Assembly (NCBI RefSeq): GCF_003236305.1
Contig: NZ_POTX01000010.1
Coordinates: 1-53,217 of the forward strand
Direction of reading: 5' to 3'
Length of the DNA stretch: 53,217 bases
Origin: Micromonospora endophytica
Lineage (GTDB): Bacteria; Actinomycetota; Actinomycetes; Mycobacteriales; Micromonosporaceae
Shown here: piece after piece, positions 35,665 to 45,081 of the stretch
Layout of the letters: the number at the start of each line of letters is the position of its first letter
Position numbering within the stretch: position 1 is the stretch's first letter
Notes under the pieces: generated by a model
What the model was told of the DNA's origin: nothing
The model's input: only the letters and a program-made list of their open reading frames with translations
Databases searched by the model: none
Translations under genes and position numbers: made by a program

Positions 35665-35743
35665 GACCGACCGGTAGCAGCCTAACGGATCACACCGCCG
35701 AAGGGGCCGCGTCGAGCGCCCCGCCGATGTCGTAGGGAAACGC

Positions 35744-35749
35744 TACGGT
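35744..35749 (+). promoter_or_regulatory. Candidate -10 box of a leaderless drmA transcript
   Basis: TACGGT fits TANNNT and ends 7 bases before the drmA ATG at 35757, which has no ribosome site. It overlaps a small inverted repeat, CGTAG-ggaaacg-CTACG (35731-35747), a possible operator. An own promoter is needed here because drmA is cut off from drmD-drmMI by opposite-strand genes. Confidence 0.4.
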
Positions 35750-35756
35750 CACTCAC

Positions 35757-38700
35757 ATGACTGGGCAGGGCGTGCTCGCCGTACCGGATGAGCGGACGAT
35801 CCGTGACGAGCTGCAACGGTTGGTCGTTGCCGACCTGCGCGGGCCCCTCGGCGGGCTGGGGGAGGAGTTTCCCACCAGGGAAAATCCGCTGGACCGCTAC
35901 ATTCTCGGGCGGCTGGCGCCCAACGGGGTGTCGGTCGATCCGGCCACTGAGGACAGTTTCGCCGAAGCTACCGCCTCGGATGCAGCCGACGGCGGCCCTG
36001 AGCCAACCGCGCCGAGCGTGCCGAGCCTGGCGCCATCCGCGCTCGGCTTTACCGCCAGCGTGCCGCTGTCGGTCGCCGAGCTGCTGGTCACCGCGGCCTG
36101 GGGCAGCTACGACACCGCTGCCTCCGAGCGTGAGGAACATGCTGGCCGACCGGTCTGGCGGCGGCACCAACGCGGCGGCGTGGTCGTCGTGCCGCTGCGC
36201 GAAGGGCTGATCGCGCCGCAGTCGGTCGACGCAGCACAGCCAAATGTCGTAGTGCGGGGCCGGGTGCGTCGCCTGGGGAAGGTACGACTGGTCTCGCTCT
36301 TCCTGGAAAACCGGGAGCACAGCGATTCGTCGCGCCAGCCGAAGCGGTGGATCTTCCAGGTCGAGCTGGCCGCCACCGGCCCGGAGCAGGGCGCGCCGGT
36401 CTTCGTGCCCCGGCCGGAGCAGGTCACCGGCGGAGACGACGCCGACCAGGCCGAACGGCGCCGGCTGGCGATGGCCTACCGGTTCCACCCGGAGTTCGCG
36501 GTGGGACACGGCACCGCCGTCCATGCCGAGCCGTCGTCCAGCGATCCCCAGCGAGCCCTTCGGGTACGTACCACGACCGTCCCCACCCACGAGCTGCCCT
36601 TCACCGACGTGCCCAGCAGCGACCAGGACGACGACCTGCCCGAGTTGGCCGACGTCGAGTTGGACATGCGGCGCCTCGCCGAGCTGGCCGACGGCCCGGC
36701 CACCGCCCTCACGGCGGCATTGCAACCCCTCGTCGTCGGCTATCGGGCGTGGATCGACCGCAACGAGGCGAGCGCCGGTGACCCGGACCGGCGGCTCGAC
36801 GGGTACCAACGACAGGTACGCGAGGCGCTGCGCGACGCCCGGGAGGCGGCCGACCGGATCGCCGCCGGCATCAAGCTGCTCGCCGCTGCCGACCCGACGG
36901 CCCGTCAGGCGTTCGGGTTCGCCAACCGGGCGATGTACCTGCAACGTGTCCACAGTGTTGTCGCCGCCCGGCGGCGGGAGCACCCGAACCTCCCACTGGC
37001 GCAGGCGATCGCCGACGCCGATCGGCCGGAGAACCACAGGTGGCGGCCGTTCCAGTTGGCCTTCGTTCTGATCAACCTGCCAGCTCTGGCCGACCTACGT
37101 CACCCGGAGCGAGGTGACGACGTCGAACGTGCCTTCGCCGATCTGCTCTGGTTCCCCACCGGTGGCGGTAAGACCGAGGCGTACCTCGGCCTCACCGCCT
37201 TCACCATCGCGATCCGCCGTCGTCAGCCCGACCAGGCCGGGATGACCGGCGGTGCTGGGCTCGCCGTGCTGATGCGCTACACCCTGCGGCTGCTCACCAT
37301 CCAGCAGTTCGAGCGGGCCGCGACCCTGATCTGCGCGGCGGAGTCCCTACGCCGGGCAGATCCGCAGACCTGGGGGAGCACACCGATCCGGATCGGGCTG
37401 TGGGTCGGTGGCCGGGTCACCCCGAACCGCACCCAGGACGCGAAGGACTGGCTGGACGAGCGGCGGCGGGGCCGGTCCACCCGGGGCATCGGCTCACCGC
37501 ATCAGCTCACCAGTTGCCCCTGGTGTGGCACGAGGATCGAGCCGGGCCGGGACATCAAAGTCGATCGGGACCACTGGCGGACGCTGGTGCGCTGCTTCGA
37601 TGTGGAGTGCCCGTTCAGCGAGGTGGGCAGCTTCCCATTGGCCGGCGACGAGATCGGCCTGCCGGTGATCCTGGTCGACGAGGAGCTCTACCGCCAACCA
37701 CCGGCGTTGGTGATCGCCACTGTCGACAAGTTTGCCCAGTTGCCGTGGAAAGGCGAGACCGCCGCGCTCTTCGGCCGGGTCGGCAAGCACTGTGACCAGC
37801 ACGGCTTTCTCACTGAAGATCTCGAATCGACCGACTGGGAACGCAAGCGGCACCGGCCGGGCAACCGCATCGTCCCCTGCGCGCGGCTACGTCCGCCAGA
37901 CCTCATCATTCAGGACGAGCTGCATTTGATCTCCGGGCCGCTCGGCTCGCTGGTCGGGCTCTACGAGACCGCAGTGGACCGGCTGGCCAGCTGGGAGCCG
38001 GTCCCCGGGCACTGGTCCCGGCCGAAGGTGATCGCCTCCACCGCCACCGTACGCCGCGCCCAGCAGCAGATCGGCGCGCTGTTCAACCGGCATACCCGGG
38101 TTTTCCCGCCGTCGGGGCTGGACGCCTCGGACAGCTTCTTCGCCCGCCAGCGCCAGACTGAGGAACATCCGGGTCGGCGGTACATCGGCATCTGCGCGCA
38201 CGGTAACCGGCTCCGGTCGACCCTGATCCGGGTCTACGTCTCCGTGCTTGGCGCGGCGCAGAAGCTCCACGAGACCTACGGCCGCAACCGGGTCACCGAC
38301 CCCTACATGACCCTGGTCGGCTACTTCAACAGTTTGCGAGACCTGGGCGGCATGCGGCGACTGGTCGAGGACGACGTCTCCAGTCGACTGATCCGTGCCG
38401 ACGAACGCGGGCTCGCCCGACGGTACGACCCGTACCTGGAGGAGTTGACCTCCCGGATGCCCTCGGACGCCATCCGGCCGCTGCTGGACCGGCTCGCGGT
38501 GCGCTTCGACAGCACCCGGGCCAAGGGTGCTCCCCGGCCGGTCGACGTGCTCCTCGCCACCAGCATGATCGCCGTTGGGGTCGACATCGCCCGGCTCGGC
38601 GTGATGGTGGTGGCGAACCAGCCGAAGTCCACCGCCGAGTACATCCAGGCGACGAGCCGGGTCGGGCGGCAGGCTCCGGGTCTGGTGTTCACCGTCTACA

Positions 38701-39260
38701 ACTGGGCTCGTCCGCGCGACCTGTCGCACTACGAACGGTTCGACCACTTCCACGCCACGGTCTACCGGCAGGTCGAGGCCCTGTCGGTCACCCCGTTCGC
38801 CGAGCGGGCCATCGACCGAGGGCTGACCGGGGTGCTGGTGGCACTGGTACGCGATCTGGAGAGCACCTACAACGGCAACCTGCGGGCGCGCGACTTCGAC
38901 AGGCACGGTCAGCTCGCCGATCATGTCGTGCGGTTCCTCAAGCGCCGCAGCGAGGTCGCCGCCGACAACACCGTGCGCCAACGGGTGGAGGACGAGTTGG
39001 AGTCCCGCCTCGACCTCTGGGCACGGGAACGGGCTCGGCCCGCCCGACGGCTGGCCTACGACAAGCCGTACCACAGCGATGACGTCGCTGGGCTGCTGCA
39101 CCGCCCGGAGGAGGGCCGGTGGGCACAGACCACCTGTCCCACCTCACTGCGCGACGTGGAGCCCGGTATACAGCTCCAGTTGCAGCTCGGTGCCGTAGTG
39201 GATGATCCACCACCGTTCGCTCCGCCACTCGGGGGCGGCATGGCAGGAGGGCCCGCGTGA
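35757..39260 (+). CDS. drmA: DISARM helicase DrmA
   Basis: A 1167-residue SF2-type helicase-like ATPase of the DISARM core. Walker A is LWFPTGGGKTEAYLGL (near residue 465), motif II is the unusual LIIQDELHLISGPLG (near 717) and the C-terminal RecA domain has LLATSMIAVGVDIARLG and YIQATSRVGRQAPG (near 940-970). These TGGGKTEAY, QDELHLI and ATSRVGR sequences are typical of DrmA. In published DISARM, DrmA and DrmB form a complex that loads on foreign DNA. A Cys cluster (CPWCGTRI) near residue 585 suggests a zinc insert. It overlaps drmB by 4 bases (GTGA). It starts a second DISARM transcription unit. Confidence 0.93.
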   Translation: MTGQGVLAVPDERTIRDELQRLVVADLRGPLGGLGEEFPTRENPLDRYILGRLAPNGVSVDPATEDSFAEATASDAADGGPEPTAPSVPSLAPSALGFTASVPLSVAELLVTAAWGSYDTAASEREEHAGRPVWRRHQRGGVVVVPLREGLIAPQSVDAAQPNVVVRGRVRRLGKVRLVSLFLENREHSDSSRQPKRWIFQVELAATGPEQGAPVFVPRPEQVTGGDDADQAERRRLAMAYRFHPEFAVGHGTAVHAEPSSSDPQRALRVRTTTVPTHELPFTDVPSSDQDDDLPELADVELDMRRLAELADGPATALTAALQPLVVGYRAWIDRNEASAGDPDRRLDGYQRQVREALRDAREAADRIAAGIKLLAAADPTARQAFGFANRAMYLQRVHSVVAARRREHPNLPLAQAIADADRPENHRWRPFQLAFVLINLPALADLRHPERGDDVERAFADLLWFPTGGGKTEAYLGLTAFTIAIRRRQPDQAGMTGGAGLAVLMRYTLRLLTIQQFERAATLICAAESLRRADPQTWGSTPIRIGLWVGGRVTPNRTQDAKDWLDERRRGRSTRGIGSPHQLTSCPWCGTRIEPGRDIKVDRDHWRTLVRCFDVECPFSEVGSFPLAGDEIGLPVILVDEELYRQPPALVIATVDKFAQLPWKGETAALFGRVGKHCDQHGFLTEDLESTDWERKRHRPGNRIVPCARLRPPDLIIQDELHLISGPLGSLVGLYETAVDRLASWEPVPGHWSRPKVIASTATVRRAQQQIGALFNRHTRVFPPSGLDASDSFFARQRQTEEHPGRRYIGICAHGNRLRSTLIRVYVSVLGAAQKLHETYGRNRVTDPYMTLVGYFNSLRDLGGMRRLVEDDVSSRLIRADERGLARRYDPYLEELTSRMPSDAIRPLLDRLAVRFDSTRAKGAPRPVDVLLATSMIAVGVDIARLGVMVVANQPKSTAEYIQATSRVGRQAPGLVFTVYNWARPRDLSHYERFDHFHATVYRQVEALSVTPFAERAIDRGLTGVLVALVRDLESTYNGNLRARDFDRHGQLADHVVRFLKRRSEVAADNTVRQRVEDELESRLDLWARERARPARRLAYDKPYHSDDVAGLLHRPEEGRWAQTTCPTSLRDVEPGIQLQLQLGAVVDDPPPFAPPLGGGMAGGPA

Positions 39261-41098
39261 GCGGGCCGCAGCCCCGCAGCCTGCGGGTCGGCGCGTTGCG
39301 CCCCAACCAACTGCTGCACACCTACGGCGTCGGCTCGGTCGCCGATCTACCCAGCCTGTCGGTGCTGACCCTCGGGTTGGCGCACTGGGACCTCACCCAC
39401 TCGATGCCGGTCACCGAGGACCGGTTGTTGACTGCGGTCCGGCGCAGGCTCGGTGGTCAGGTGGAAAGCCTTCGGCTTCCCCCGCACCTGCCGGAGACGT
39501 CCGACCTGTTCGCCGACTGGACCCGCGTGGGCGTGCCGGTCGCGCTCTTTCCCACCTGGCTGCGCTGCTCGGACACCCGATGCAACCGGCTCGCGCCGGC
39601 GGATTCCGGGCTGTTCGAGTTGTTGTCGTCGCCCTACCAGCCGGACCGGGCCCGCTACGTGCACAGCTGCCGAGGCAACGGCAACTCCCGCCCTACCGCA
39701 GTGCCGGCCCGCTTCGTGCTGGCCTGCGACAACGGTCACCTCGACGACTTCCCCTGGTCGTACGTCGCGCACGGTGGCATGGACCCCGGCGCCGGTCACT
39801 CGCTCACACTCGCCGAACGTGGCAGCACCGGCGAGGCGGCCAACATCTTCATCTCCTGTGAGTGCAAAGCTTCCCGCCCGATGTCGGTGGCGATCGGTCT
39901 GCACGCTGAGAAGACTCTCCCCGCCTGCCGCGGACGCCACCCCCACCTCGGCACGTACGAGCCCTGCGATGCCCCCACCCGCACGCTCGCCCTGGGCGCC
40001 ACCAACAGCTGGTTCGCCATGCAGCTGCGGGTGTTCAGCCTGCCCCGTTCCGAGCATCCGGTCGATCAGGTGGTCGCCAAGTTCTGGTCATCAGAGCTGC
40101 ACCTGCTCGCCGGGCTGGACGCGGACACGGCGAAGAAGATCATGCAGACTCAGGCTTGCTGGGGCGAGTTGCGTCCCTACGGCGCCGACCGGGTCTGGGC
40201 GGCGATCCAACGTCGCAGCACGGCCGAGCCGGACGACGAATCCGAGGACGACGACGATCTGCGCAAGCCCGAGTGGCTGGCCTTCACCGCCGGCACCAGC
40301 ACCGAGCTGCCCGACTTCACCACCCGACCGGAGCCGGTGCCACACCAGCACCGCAGGTGGCTCCGGTCGGTGGTCCTCGTCCCCCGGCTACGGGAGGTCT
40401 CCGCGCTGTACGGCTTCACCCGGATCGACGCCCCCGAGTGGGACGTGCTCGACACCCCCGACCGGCGGCGGGCACCGCTGACTCACGGCAAGCCGACCTG
40501 GCTGCCCTGCGCTGAGATGCGTGGCGAAGGGATCTTCCTGCGGGTCGACGAGGAGTCCGTCGTCGAGTGGGAACACCGGCCAGAGGTCAAACAACGCGAA
40601 CAGCTGCTGATCCGCGCCCACGACCTCTGGCGGGCGCAGCGCAAACTGGCCCCGGAACAGTGGCCCGGTCTTCGCTACGTGCTGCTGCACACCTTTGCCC
40701 ACGTGCTCATCCGTGAGCTTGCCCTGGAGTGTGGATACAGCGCCGCCGGCATCGGTGAGCGGGTCTACGCCTGGGCCGGCGACACGCCGACCGCCGGAGT
40801 GCTCCTCTACACCGCGGCACCGGACAGCGAGGGCACCCTCGGCGGCCTTGTTTCCCTGGGGCGTACGGACCGGCTCGGTCAGCTCGTCGAACGGGCCTTG
40901 GACGCGGCTCGGCTGTGCAGCTCTGATCCGCTCTGCGCCGAGCACGACCCGACCGTGCACGCCCGCCTGTCGGCCGCCGCCTGCCACGCCTGCCTCTTCG
41001 CCGCCGAGACCTCCTGCGAACGCGGCAACCACTACCTGGATCGGGCTCTGTTGGTCGACACCCTCACCGACCCTGGCTCCGGATTCTTCGCCCGATGA
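39257..41098 (+). CDS. drmB: DISARM DUF1998 protein DrmB
   Basis: 613 residues. It begins with RVGALRPNQLLHTYGVGSVA-type sequence (LRPNQLLHTYGVGSV), conserved in DrmB, followed by a Cys-rich stretch (WLRCSDTRCNRL, then a further Cys and ACDNGHLDDFPW) likely to bind zinc. The C-terminal DUF1998 part shows VLLHTFAHVLIRELALECGY near residue 477, GVLLYTAAPDSEGTLGG and a final CHACLFAAETSCERGN cluster. It partners DrmA. It overlaps drmA and drmC by 4 bases each (GTGA and ATGA), so the three genes are translationally coupled. Confidence 0.93.
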   Translation: MSGPQPRSLRVGALRPNQLLHTYGVGSVADLPSLSVLTLGLAHWDLTHSMPVTEDRLLTAVRRRLGGQVESLRLPPHLPETSDLFADWTRVGVPVALFPTWLRCSDTRCNRLAPADSGLFELLSSPYQPDRARYVHSCRGNGNSRPTAVPARFVLACDNGHLDDFPWSYVAHGGMDPGAGHSLTLAERGSTGEAANIFISCECKASRPMSVAIGLHAEKTLPACRGRHPHLGTYEPCDAPTRTLALGATNSWFAMQLRVFSLPRSEHPVDQVVAKFWSSELHLLAGLDADTAKKIMQTQACWGELRPYGADRVWAAIQRRSTAEPDDESEDDDDLRKPEWLAFTAGTSTELPDFTTRPEPVPHQHRRWLRSVVLVPRLREVSALYGFTRIDAPEWDVLDTPDRRRAPLTHGKPTWLPCAEMRGEGIFLRVDEESVVEWEHRPEVKQREQLLIRAHDLWRAQRKLAPEQWPGLRYVLLHTFAHVLIRELALECGYSAAGIGERVYAWAGDTPTAGVLLYTAAPDSEGTLGGLVSLGRTDRLGQLVERALDAARLCSSDPLCAEHDPTVHARLSAAACHACLFAAETSCERGNHYLDRALLVDTLTDPGSGFFAR

Positions 41099-41898
41099 AC
41101 CACGATCGGTTCACGGAGGTGATCACCGATATCGCCACCACGCTCCCCGCCGATCACGTCACTGCCTGGGCCGCCGTGCTGCTGACCGTCGATACGCCGG
41201 CCGACAGTGCGGTGGCCGCCGCGCTGATCGACGCCCGGCCCGGGTTCTCGGTTGGCACCTATGCCGGACGACTGATCAAGAGTTGGCGAACCGACGCTCC
41301 CGACCTCCCCGGTGCAGCGGTCGCTCTTGCGCTGCGCAGCGCCGCCCTCCTGCACCAGCGCATGGCGGCGAGGCGCACCGAGCTGGCAGTCAGCGGGCCG
41401 ACCAGCACGGCCGTGCCGGTACGGCTCACCAGCTCCGTGGTCGTGGAGGTCATCCGGGCGGCCCGGAGCAGACTGCTCGTGGCGAGCTTCGCCGCGTACG
41501 GGGTCGCCGAGGTGATCGCTGAGCTGCGGTCTGCAGCCAGCCGGGGCGTACACATCGATCTGATTCTGGAAAGCTCGGCCGAAGACGGCGGTGCCCTACG
41601 GGGATCGGCCAGCGCTGCCGGCACCTTCGCCGCGCTCCGCAACCGGGCCACGTTCTGGCACTGGCCGGCTGCACGACGAGCCGCCAGTGGAAATCCGCAG
41701 GCGGCCCTGCACGCGAAGCTCATCGCCGCCGACAGCAATGTCGCGCTGATCAGCAGCGCCAACCTCACCGACCGAGCGCTGTCCCACAACATCGAGGTCG
41801 GCGTTTTCCTCCACGACCCAGAGGTGGTGCGAAAGCTCGTCGCGCACTTCCAGGCCCTCGCCGATCCCCGGACCGGCGTGTTGCAGCGACTCTTCTGA
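41095..41898 (+). CDS. drmC: DISARM phospholipase-D-family protein DrmC
   Basis: 267 residues. A single PLD/HKD motif is seen at ALHAKLIAADSNVALISSAN (near residue 203: His, Lys, Asp in H-x-K-x4-D), followed by DRALSHNIEVGVFLHD, typical of DrmC. Proteins with one HKD motif usually dimerise to form the active site, giving nuclease or phosphodiesterase activity. In published DISARM systems DrmC is a core gene although not always needed for protection. It is coupled to drmB by ATGA. It is the last gene of the island, ending 12 bases from the convergent lipoprotein gene. Confidence 0.92.
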   Translation: MNHDRFTEVITDIATTLPADHVTAWAAVLLTVDTPADSAVAAALIDARPGFSVGTYAGRLIKSWRTDAPDLPGAAVALALRSAALLHQRMAARRTELAVSGPTSTAVPVRLTSSVVVEVIRAARSRLLVASFAAYGVAEVIAELRSAASRGVHIDLILESSAEDGGALRGSASAAGTFAALRNRATFWHWPAARRAASGNPQAALHAKLIAADSNVALISSANLTDRALSHNIEVGVFLHDPEVVRKLVAHFQALADPRTGVLQRLF

Positions 41899-41910
41899 GC
41901 GGACGTCGGG

Positions 41911-42798
41911 TCAGGTCACCGGTAGGCCCTGTGGACCGACACCGCGCATCGAGCCGGTGATCTTGCGGTCGTCGGTCCACAGGATGCAGCGCACCCCACG
42001 GTCACCCTCGTCCCATTCCCGCTGCGACGGGGGGTAGAAGATGGAGCCGGCGCGGTAGGGCAGGTCGCCGTTGTTCGGCACGTCGGCGAAGGCGGCGATC
42101 AGTTCCATGCAGCGTTCGTGTGCCCGGCCTGACGAGTTGCTGAACTGCTCCCAGCTCATGTCCTCCTCGATGTACACCCCGACGAACTCGGCGCCGTGCG
42201 GCTCGGTGCACAGCACCGGGGCCATGTAGTTCAGGCTGTTGCCGATGAGCTTGGGGTCGAAACACCTGTGCACCAGCGGCGAGTCACCGATGAGTGCCCC
42301 GCGCAGGCTGCCGGTGCGGTTGATCGGCCGGGTGTTGTCGATGCTGTCGGTCTCGCTCAGGTCGCACCGGAACCAGCGGGCGCCGCCGTTCCACGCCGCC
42401 ACCGAGGGCAGGGCGATGCTGAGCGTCAGCCGGGCGGTGTGCCAGTCCCCGCCGAGAACCAGCCGGGTCCGCTGGTCGCACTCGGCGCGGGCGGTACGCA
42501 GCGCCGTGGAACCCGGCGTGGGTCGCGAACCCTCCGCCGCCGCGCCGGTGAAGATGCCGACGTGCACCGTCTCGGCCAGATGGTTCCGGGCGCAGTCCAC
42601 GACTTCGTACGTGCTGGCCTGCACGACCGGGGTGACCCGGGGCAGGCACGCGTCGGTCGCCGGCACGAACATCGCCGGCGTGCCCAACGCGGGCCAGTCG
42701 TTCGTGAGATCCCCATCCGTGCCGCCCGGCCGGACACAGCCGGTCAGCAGGAGCACCGTCACGCCGGCCAGCGCCAGCGCCGCGAGCCACCGTCGCAT
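41911..42798 (-). CDS. Septum-formation-family lipoprotein
   Basis: 295 residues with a lipoprotein signal peptide: MRR, a hydrophobic stretch ([17 protein letters not shown]) and a lipobox LLTGC giving lipidated Cys21. The mature part contains two similar halves, each with Cys pairs and a V-x-C-x-x-x-H-x-x-E strand ([20 protein letters not shown], and [19 protein letters not shown]), the layout of the Septum_form family. It is probably anchored outside the cytoplasmic membrane. The precise role is unknown; the family name comes from proteins linked to division. Codon use is core-like. It is convergent with drmC and marks the right edge of the island. Confidence 0.82.
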   Translation of the reverse strand: MRRWLAALALAGVTVLLLTGCVRPGGTDGDLTNDWPALGTPAMFVPATDACLPRVTPVVQASTYEVVDCARNHLAETVHVGIFTGAAAEGSRPTPGSTALRTARAECDQRTRLVLGGDWHTARLTLSIALPSVAAWNGGARWFRCDLSETDSIDNTRPINRTGSLRGALIGDSPLVHRCFDPKLIGNSLNYMAPVLCTEPHGAEFVGVYIEEDMSWEQFSNSSGRAHERCMELIAAFADVPNNGDLPYRAGSIFYPPSQREWDEGDRGVRCILWTDDRKITGSMRGVGPQGLPVT

Positions 42799-42925
42799 CG
42801 TTCGCCCTTTCCGAGAGCCGCCGCCCGGTTGTCGGCTCCCGTGCCCACCGGCTGCACCATACCGGTCACCGTCCCGGATGGAGTGTCGCCGTGTTTTGGC
42901 CGTCTGGCCAGTCGAGATTCTTCTT

Positions 42926-42948
42926 CTTTGGGCCGCATTGGCCCGAAG
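42926..42948. repeat. Hairpin-forming inverted repeat in the lipoprotein-rpe gap
   Basis: CTTTGGGCC-gcatt-GGCCCGAAG has 9-base arms with one mismatch and a 5-base loop. It is preceded by a T/C-rich run (ttcttctt). It lies in the 248-base divergent gap between the lipoprotein and rpe, about 100 bases before rpe. It could be an operator or an RNA hairpin. Nothing else in the gap was assigned. Confidence 0.4.
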
Positions 42949-43046
42949 GGGGTCATATCTACACCATCGGTCATCCCCGGGTCACGGGGCGTTCCGGCAG
43001 GTGCCGTGCCGCCAACGGCTGGTGGCCGCGTTCGTACACTGGCCTT

Positions 43047-43727
43047 GTGACCGTACCGCCGCCGATCGTCGCGCCGAGCATCCTGGCCGCCGATTTCTCC
43101 CGTCTCGCCGAAGAGGTCCGTGCCGTCGAGGGCGCCGCGGACTGGTTGCACGTGGACGTGATGGACAACCACTTCGTGCCGAACCTGACCATCGGGTTGC
43201 CGGTGGTGCAGAGCCTGCGGGCCGCCACCGAGCTGCCCTTCGACGTGCACCTGATGATCAACGATCCGGGCCGGTGGGCGCCCGGCTACGCCGACGCCGG
43301 GGCCTACAACGTCACCTTCCACGCGGAGGCGTGTGACGACCCGGTGGCGCTGGCCAAGGAGTTGCGCGCGGCGGGCGCCAAGGCGGGGTTGGCGATCGAC
43401 CGGGACACCCCGATCGAGCCCTACCTCGACCTGCTGCCGAGCTTCGACACGTTGCTGATCATGACGATCAAGGCCGGGTTCGGCGGGCAGCGCTTCATCC
43501 CGGAGCTGCTGGAGAAGGTCCGCACCGCGCGCCGACACGTCAACGCCGGCCACCTCGAACTCCGCATCGAGGTCGACGGGGGCATCGCCGCCGACACCAT
43601 CGAGCAGGCCGCCGCGGCCGGGGCTGACGCCTTCGTCGCCGGCACCGCCGTCTACGGTGCCGACGACCCGGCGGAGGCGGTACGCCGGTTGCGCGGGCTG
43701 GCGGAGCGCGCGGCGACCGGAGCCTGA
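43047..43727 (+). CDS. rpe: Ribulose-phosphate 3-epimerase
   Basis: A 226-residue TIM-barrel epimerase of the pentose phosphate pathway, interconverting ribulose 5-phosphate and xylulose 5-phosphate. Motifs are [17 protein letters not shown] at the N-terminus, [16 protein letters not shown] with metal-binding His and Asp, [24 protein letters not shown], and [14 protein letters not shown] with the catalytic Asp. The GTG at 43047 was chosen because it gives the standard N-terminus; an upstream in-frame extension to 42891 is not coding-like. The response regulator gene begins one base after its stop. Confidence 0.95.
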   Translation: MTVPPPIVAPSILAADFSRLAEEVRAVEGAADWLHVDVMDNHFVPNLTIGLPVVQSLRAATELPFDVHLMINDPGRWAPGYADAGAYNVTFHAEACDDPVALAKELRAAGAKAGLAIDRDTPIEPYLDLLPSFDTLLIMTIKAGFGGQRFIPELLEKVRTARRHVNAGHLELRIEVDGGIAADTIEQAAAAGADAFVAGTAVYGADDPAEAVRRLRGLAERAATGA

Positions 43728-43728
43728 G

Positions 43729-44709
43729 GTGGAGCCCGACGACGACCGTAAGGACGTGATCCTCGTCGTCGACGACGACGAGGACATCGCCCGGTTCGTC
43801 GAGTTCAACCTCCGGCTGCACGGCTTCGACGTGATCACCGCCGGGGACGGACAGGAGGCGCTCGAGAAGATCGAGCGCGAGCGTCCCGACCTGGCCGTGG
43901 TCGACCTGATGATGCCGCGGGTGGACGGCCTGGAACTGACCCGGCGGCTGCGCGCCAACCCGATGACCACCGCCCTGCCGGTGATCATGTTGACCGCCAA
44001 GGGGATGACCCAGGACAAGGTCAACGGGCTCAGCGCCGGCGCGGACGACTACCTGGTCAAGCCGTTCGACACCCTGGAGCTGCTGGCCCGGGTCACCTCG
44101 ACGTTGCGGCGCAACAAGGAGTTCCGCGAGGTCTCGCCGTTGACCGGGCTGCCGGGCAACAGCCGCATCCGGCGGGAGATCGCCGATCGGGTCCGCAGCG
44201 GCGCCGACTACGCGGTCGGTTACATCGACATCGATCGGTTCAAGAGCGTCAACGACCGGTACGGTTTCGTCAGAGGGGACGACTTCATCTCCGCGCTGGC
44301 GCGTACCCTGCACCGGGCGGTGGTCTCGGTGGCGCTGCCGCCGGCCTTCCTGGGCCACGTGGGCGGCGACGATTTCGTCTTCGTCTGCACTCCCGAGCAG
44401 GTCCTGCCGCTCACCTCGCGGGTGTCCAGGGAATACGAGAAGGCCGCGGACGCGCTCTACGACGCCACCGACCGGGAACGCGGCTACGTGGAGTTGAAGG
44501 ACCGGCGGGGCAACATCCGCCGCGCCGCGCTGGTCACCCTCTCCATCGGGGTCGCCGTCTCCGACGCCGAGAAGCGCCTCACCGACCCGCTCGACGCGAT
44601 GACTATCGCCTCCGAGATGAAGACGGTGGCCAAGAGCCAACCCGGCTCGTACGTGGCGGTGGACCGCCGGCGCGGGGTGGCCGATCCGAGTCACCGTCAT
44701 GTGAAGTAG
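43729..44709 (+). CDS. Response regulator with degenerate GGDEF domain
   Basis: 326 residues from GTG 43729. The N-terminal receiver domain has the acidic pocket ILVVDDDEDIARF, the phospho-acceptor Asp in AVVDLMMPRVDG, Thr in IMLTAKGM and Lys in YLVKPF. The C-terminal half is a diguanylate-cyclase fold: PLTGLPGN, YIDIDRFKSVNDRYGFVRGD and a signature loop HVGGDDF where active enzymes have GG(D/E)EF. No R-x-x-D inhibitory site precedes the loop. The Glu-to-Asp change makes cyclase activity doubtful; it may bind GTP or c-di-GMP or act as a scaffold. No cognate kinase is adjacent. It begins one base after rpe. Confidence 0.88.
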   Translation: MEPDDDRKDVILVVDDDEDIARFVEFNLRLHGFDVITAGDGQEALEKIERERPDLAVVDLMMPRVDGLELTRRLRANPMTTALPVIMLTAKGMTQDKVNGLSAGADDYLVKPFDTLELLARVTSTLRRNKEFREVSPLTGLPGNSRIRREIADRVRSGADYAVGYIDIDRFKSVNDRYGFVRGDDFISALARTLHRAVVSVALPPAFLGHVGGDDFVFVCTPEQVLPLTSRVSREYEKAADALYDATDRERGYVELKDRRGNIRRAALVTLSIGVAVSDAEKRLTDPLDAMTIASEMKTVAKSQPGSYVAVDRRRGVADPSHRHVK

Positions 44710-44771
44710 CTCGCCAGGGTGGCCGAAGACCCCGGTCGGCGTGTAAAACTTCCCTCAGTACCCACCACGCG

Positions 44772-44936
44772 CTGGCGGGACTCGGTGAAATTCCGAACCG
44801 GCGGTGATCCACGGTCCGACCGTGGTAAGCCCGCGACCCGGGAGCGGTTCGTCCGCCCGGTGGACCTGGTGAGAATCCGGGGCCGACGGTTGGGTGCGGC
44901 TCGTCCGCGCCCAGACAGTCCGGATGGGAGACAGCG
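44772..44936 (+). promoter_or_regulatory. FMN riboswitch (RFN element)
   Basis: The leader of the riboflavin operon contains the conserved RFN blocks in order: ggtgaaattccgaaccggcg (from 44783), a variable arm, taagcccgcgac, ggtgagaatccggggccgac (from 44868) and finally agtccggatgggagac (from 44917). FMN binding would repress the operon. About 145 bases follow before ribD and would hold the expression platform; a specific terminator or sequestering stem was not worked out. The upstream 60 bases probably contain the promoter. Confidence 0.93.
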
Positions 44937-45081
44937 CGCGGGACGGAAGGGCCGGGTGGCTCGCCGGGTTCCGGCGTGCATGCCCCGCTCGCCGGGTCGG
45001 CTGCGCCGCACCCGGTTTCCGCCTGCCTGTCCGACTCCCGCCCCGCCCGCGCGAAGCTGAGCGAGAGGGCAGGGCCAGGCG

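Noticed and set aside
13629..41910. Prophage or integrative element boundaries (att repeats, integrase, tRNA)
   Set aside because: None was found by eye at either edge; direct repeats flanking the island were not recognised.
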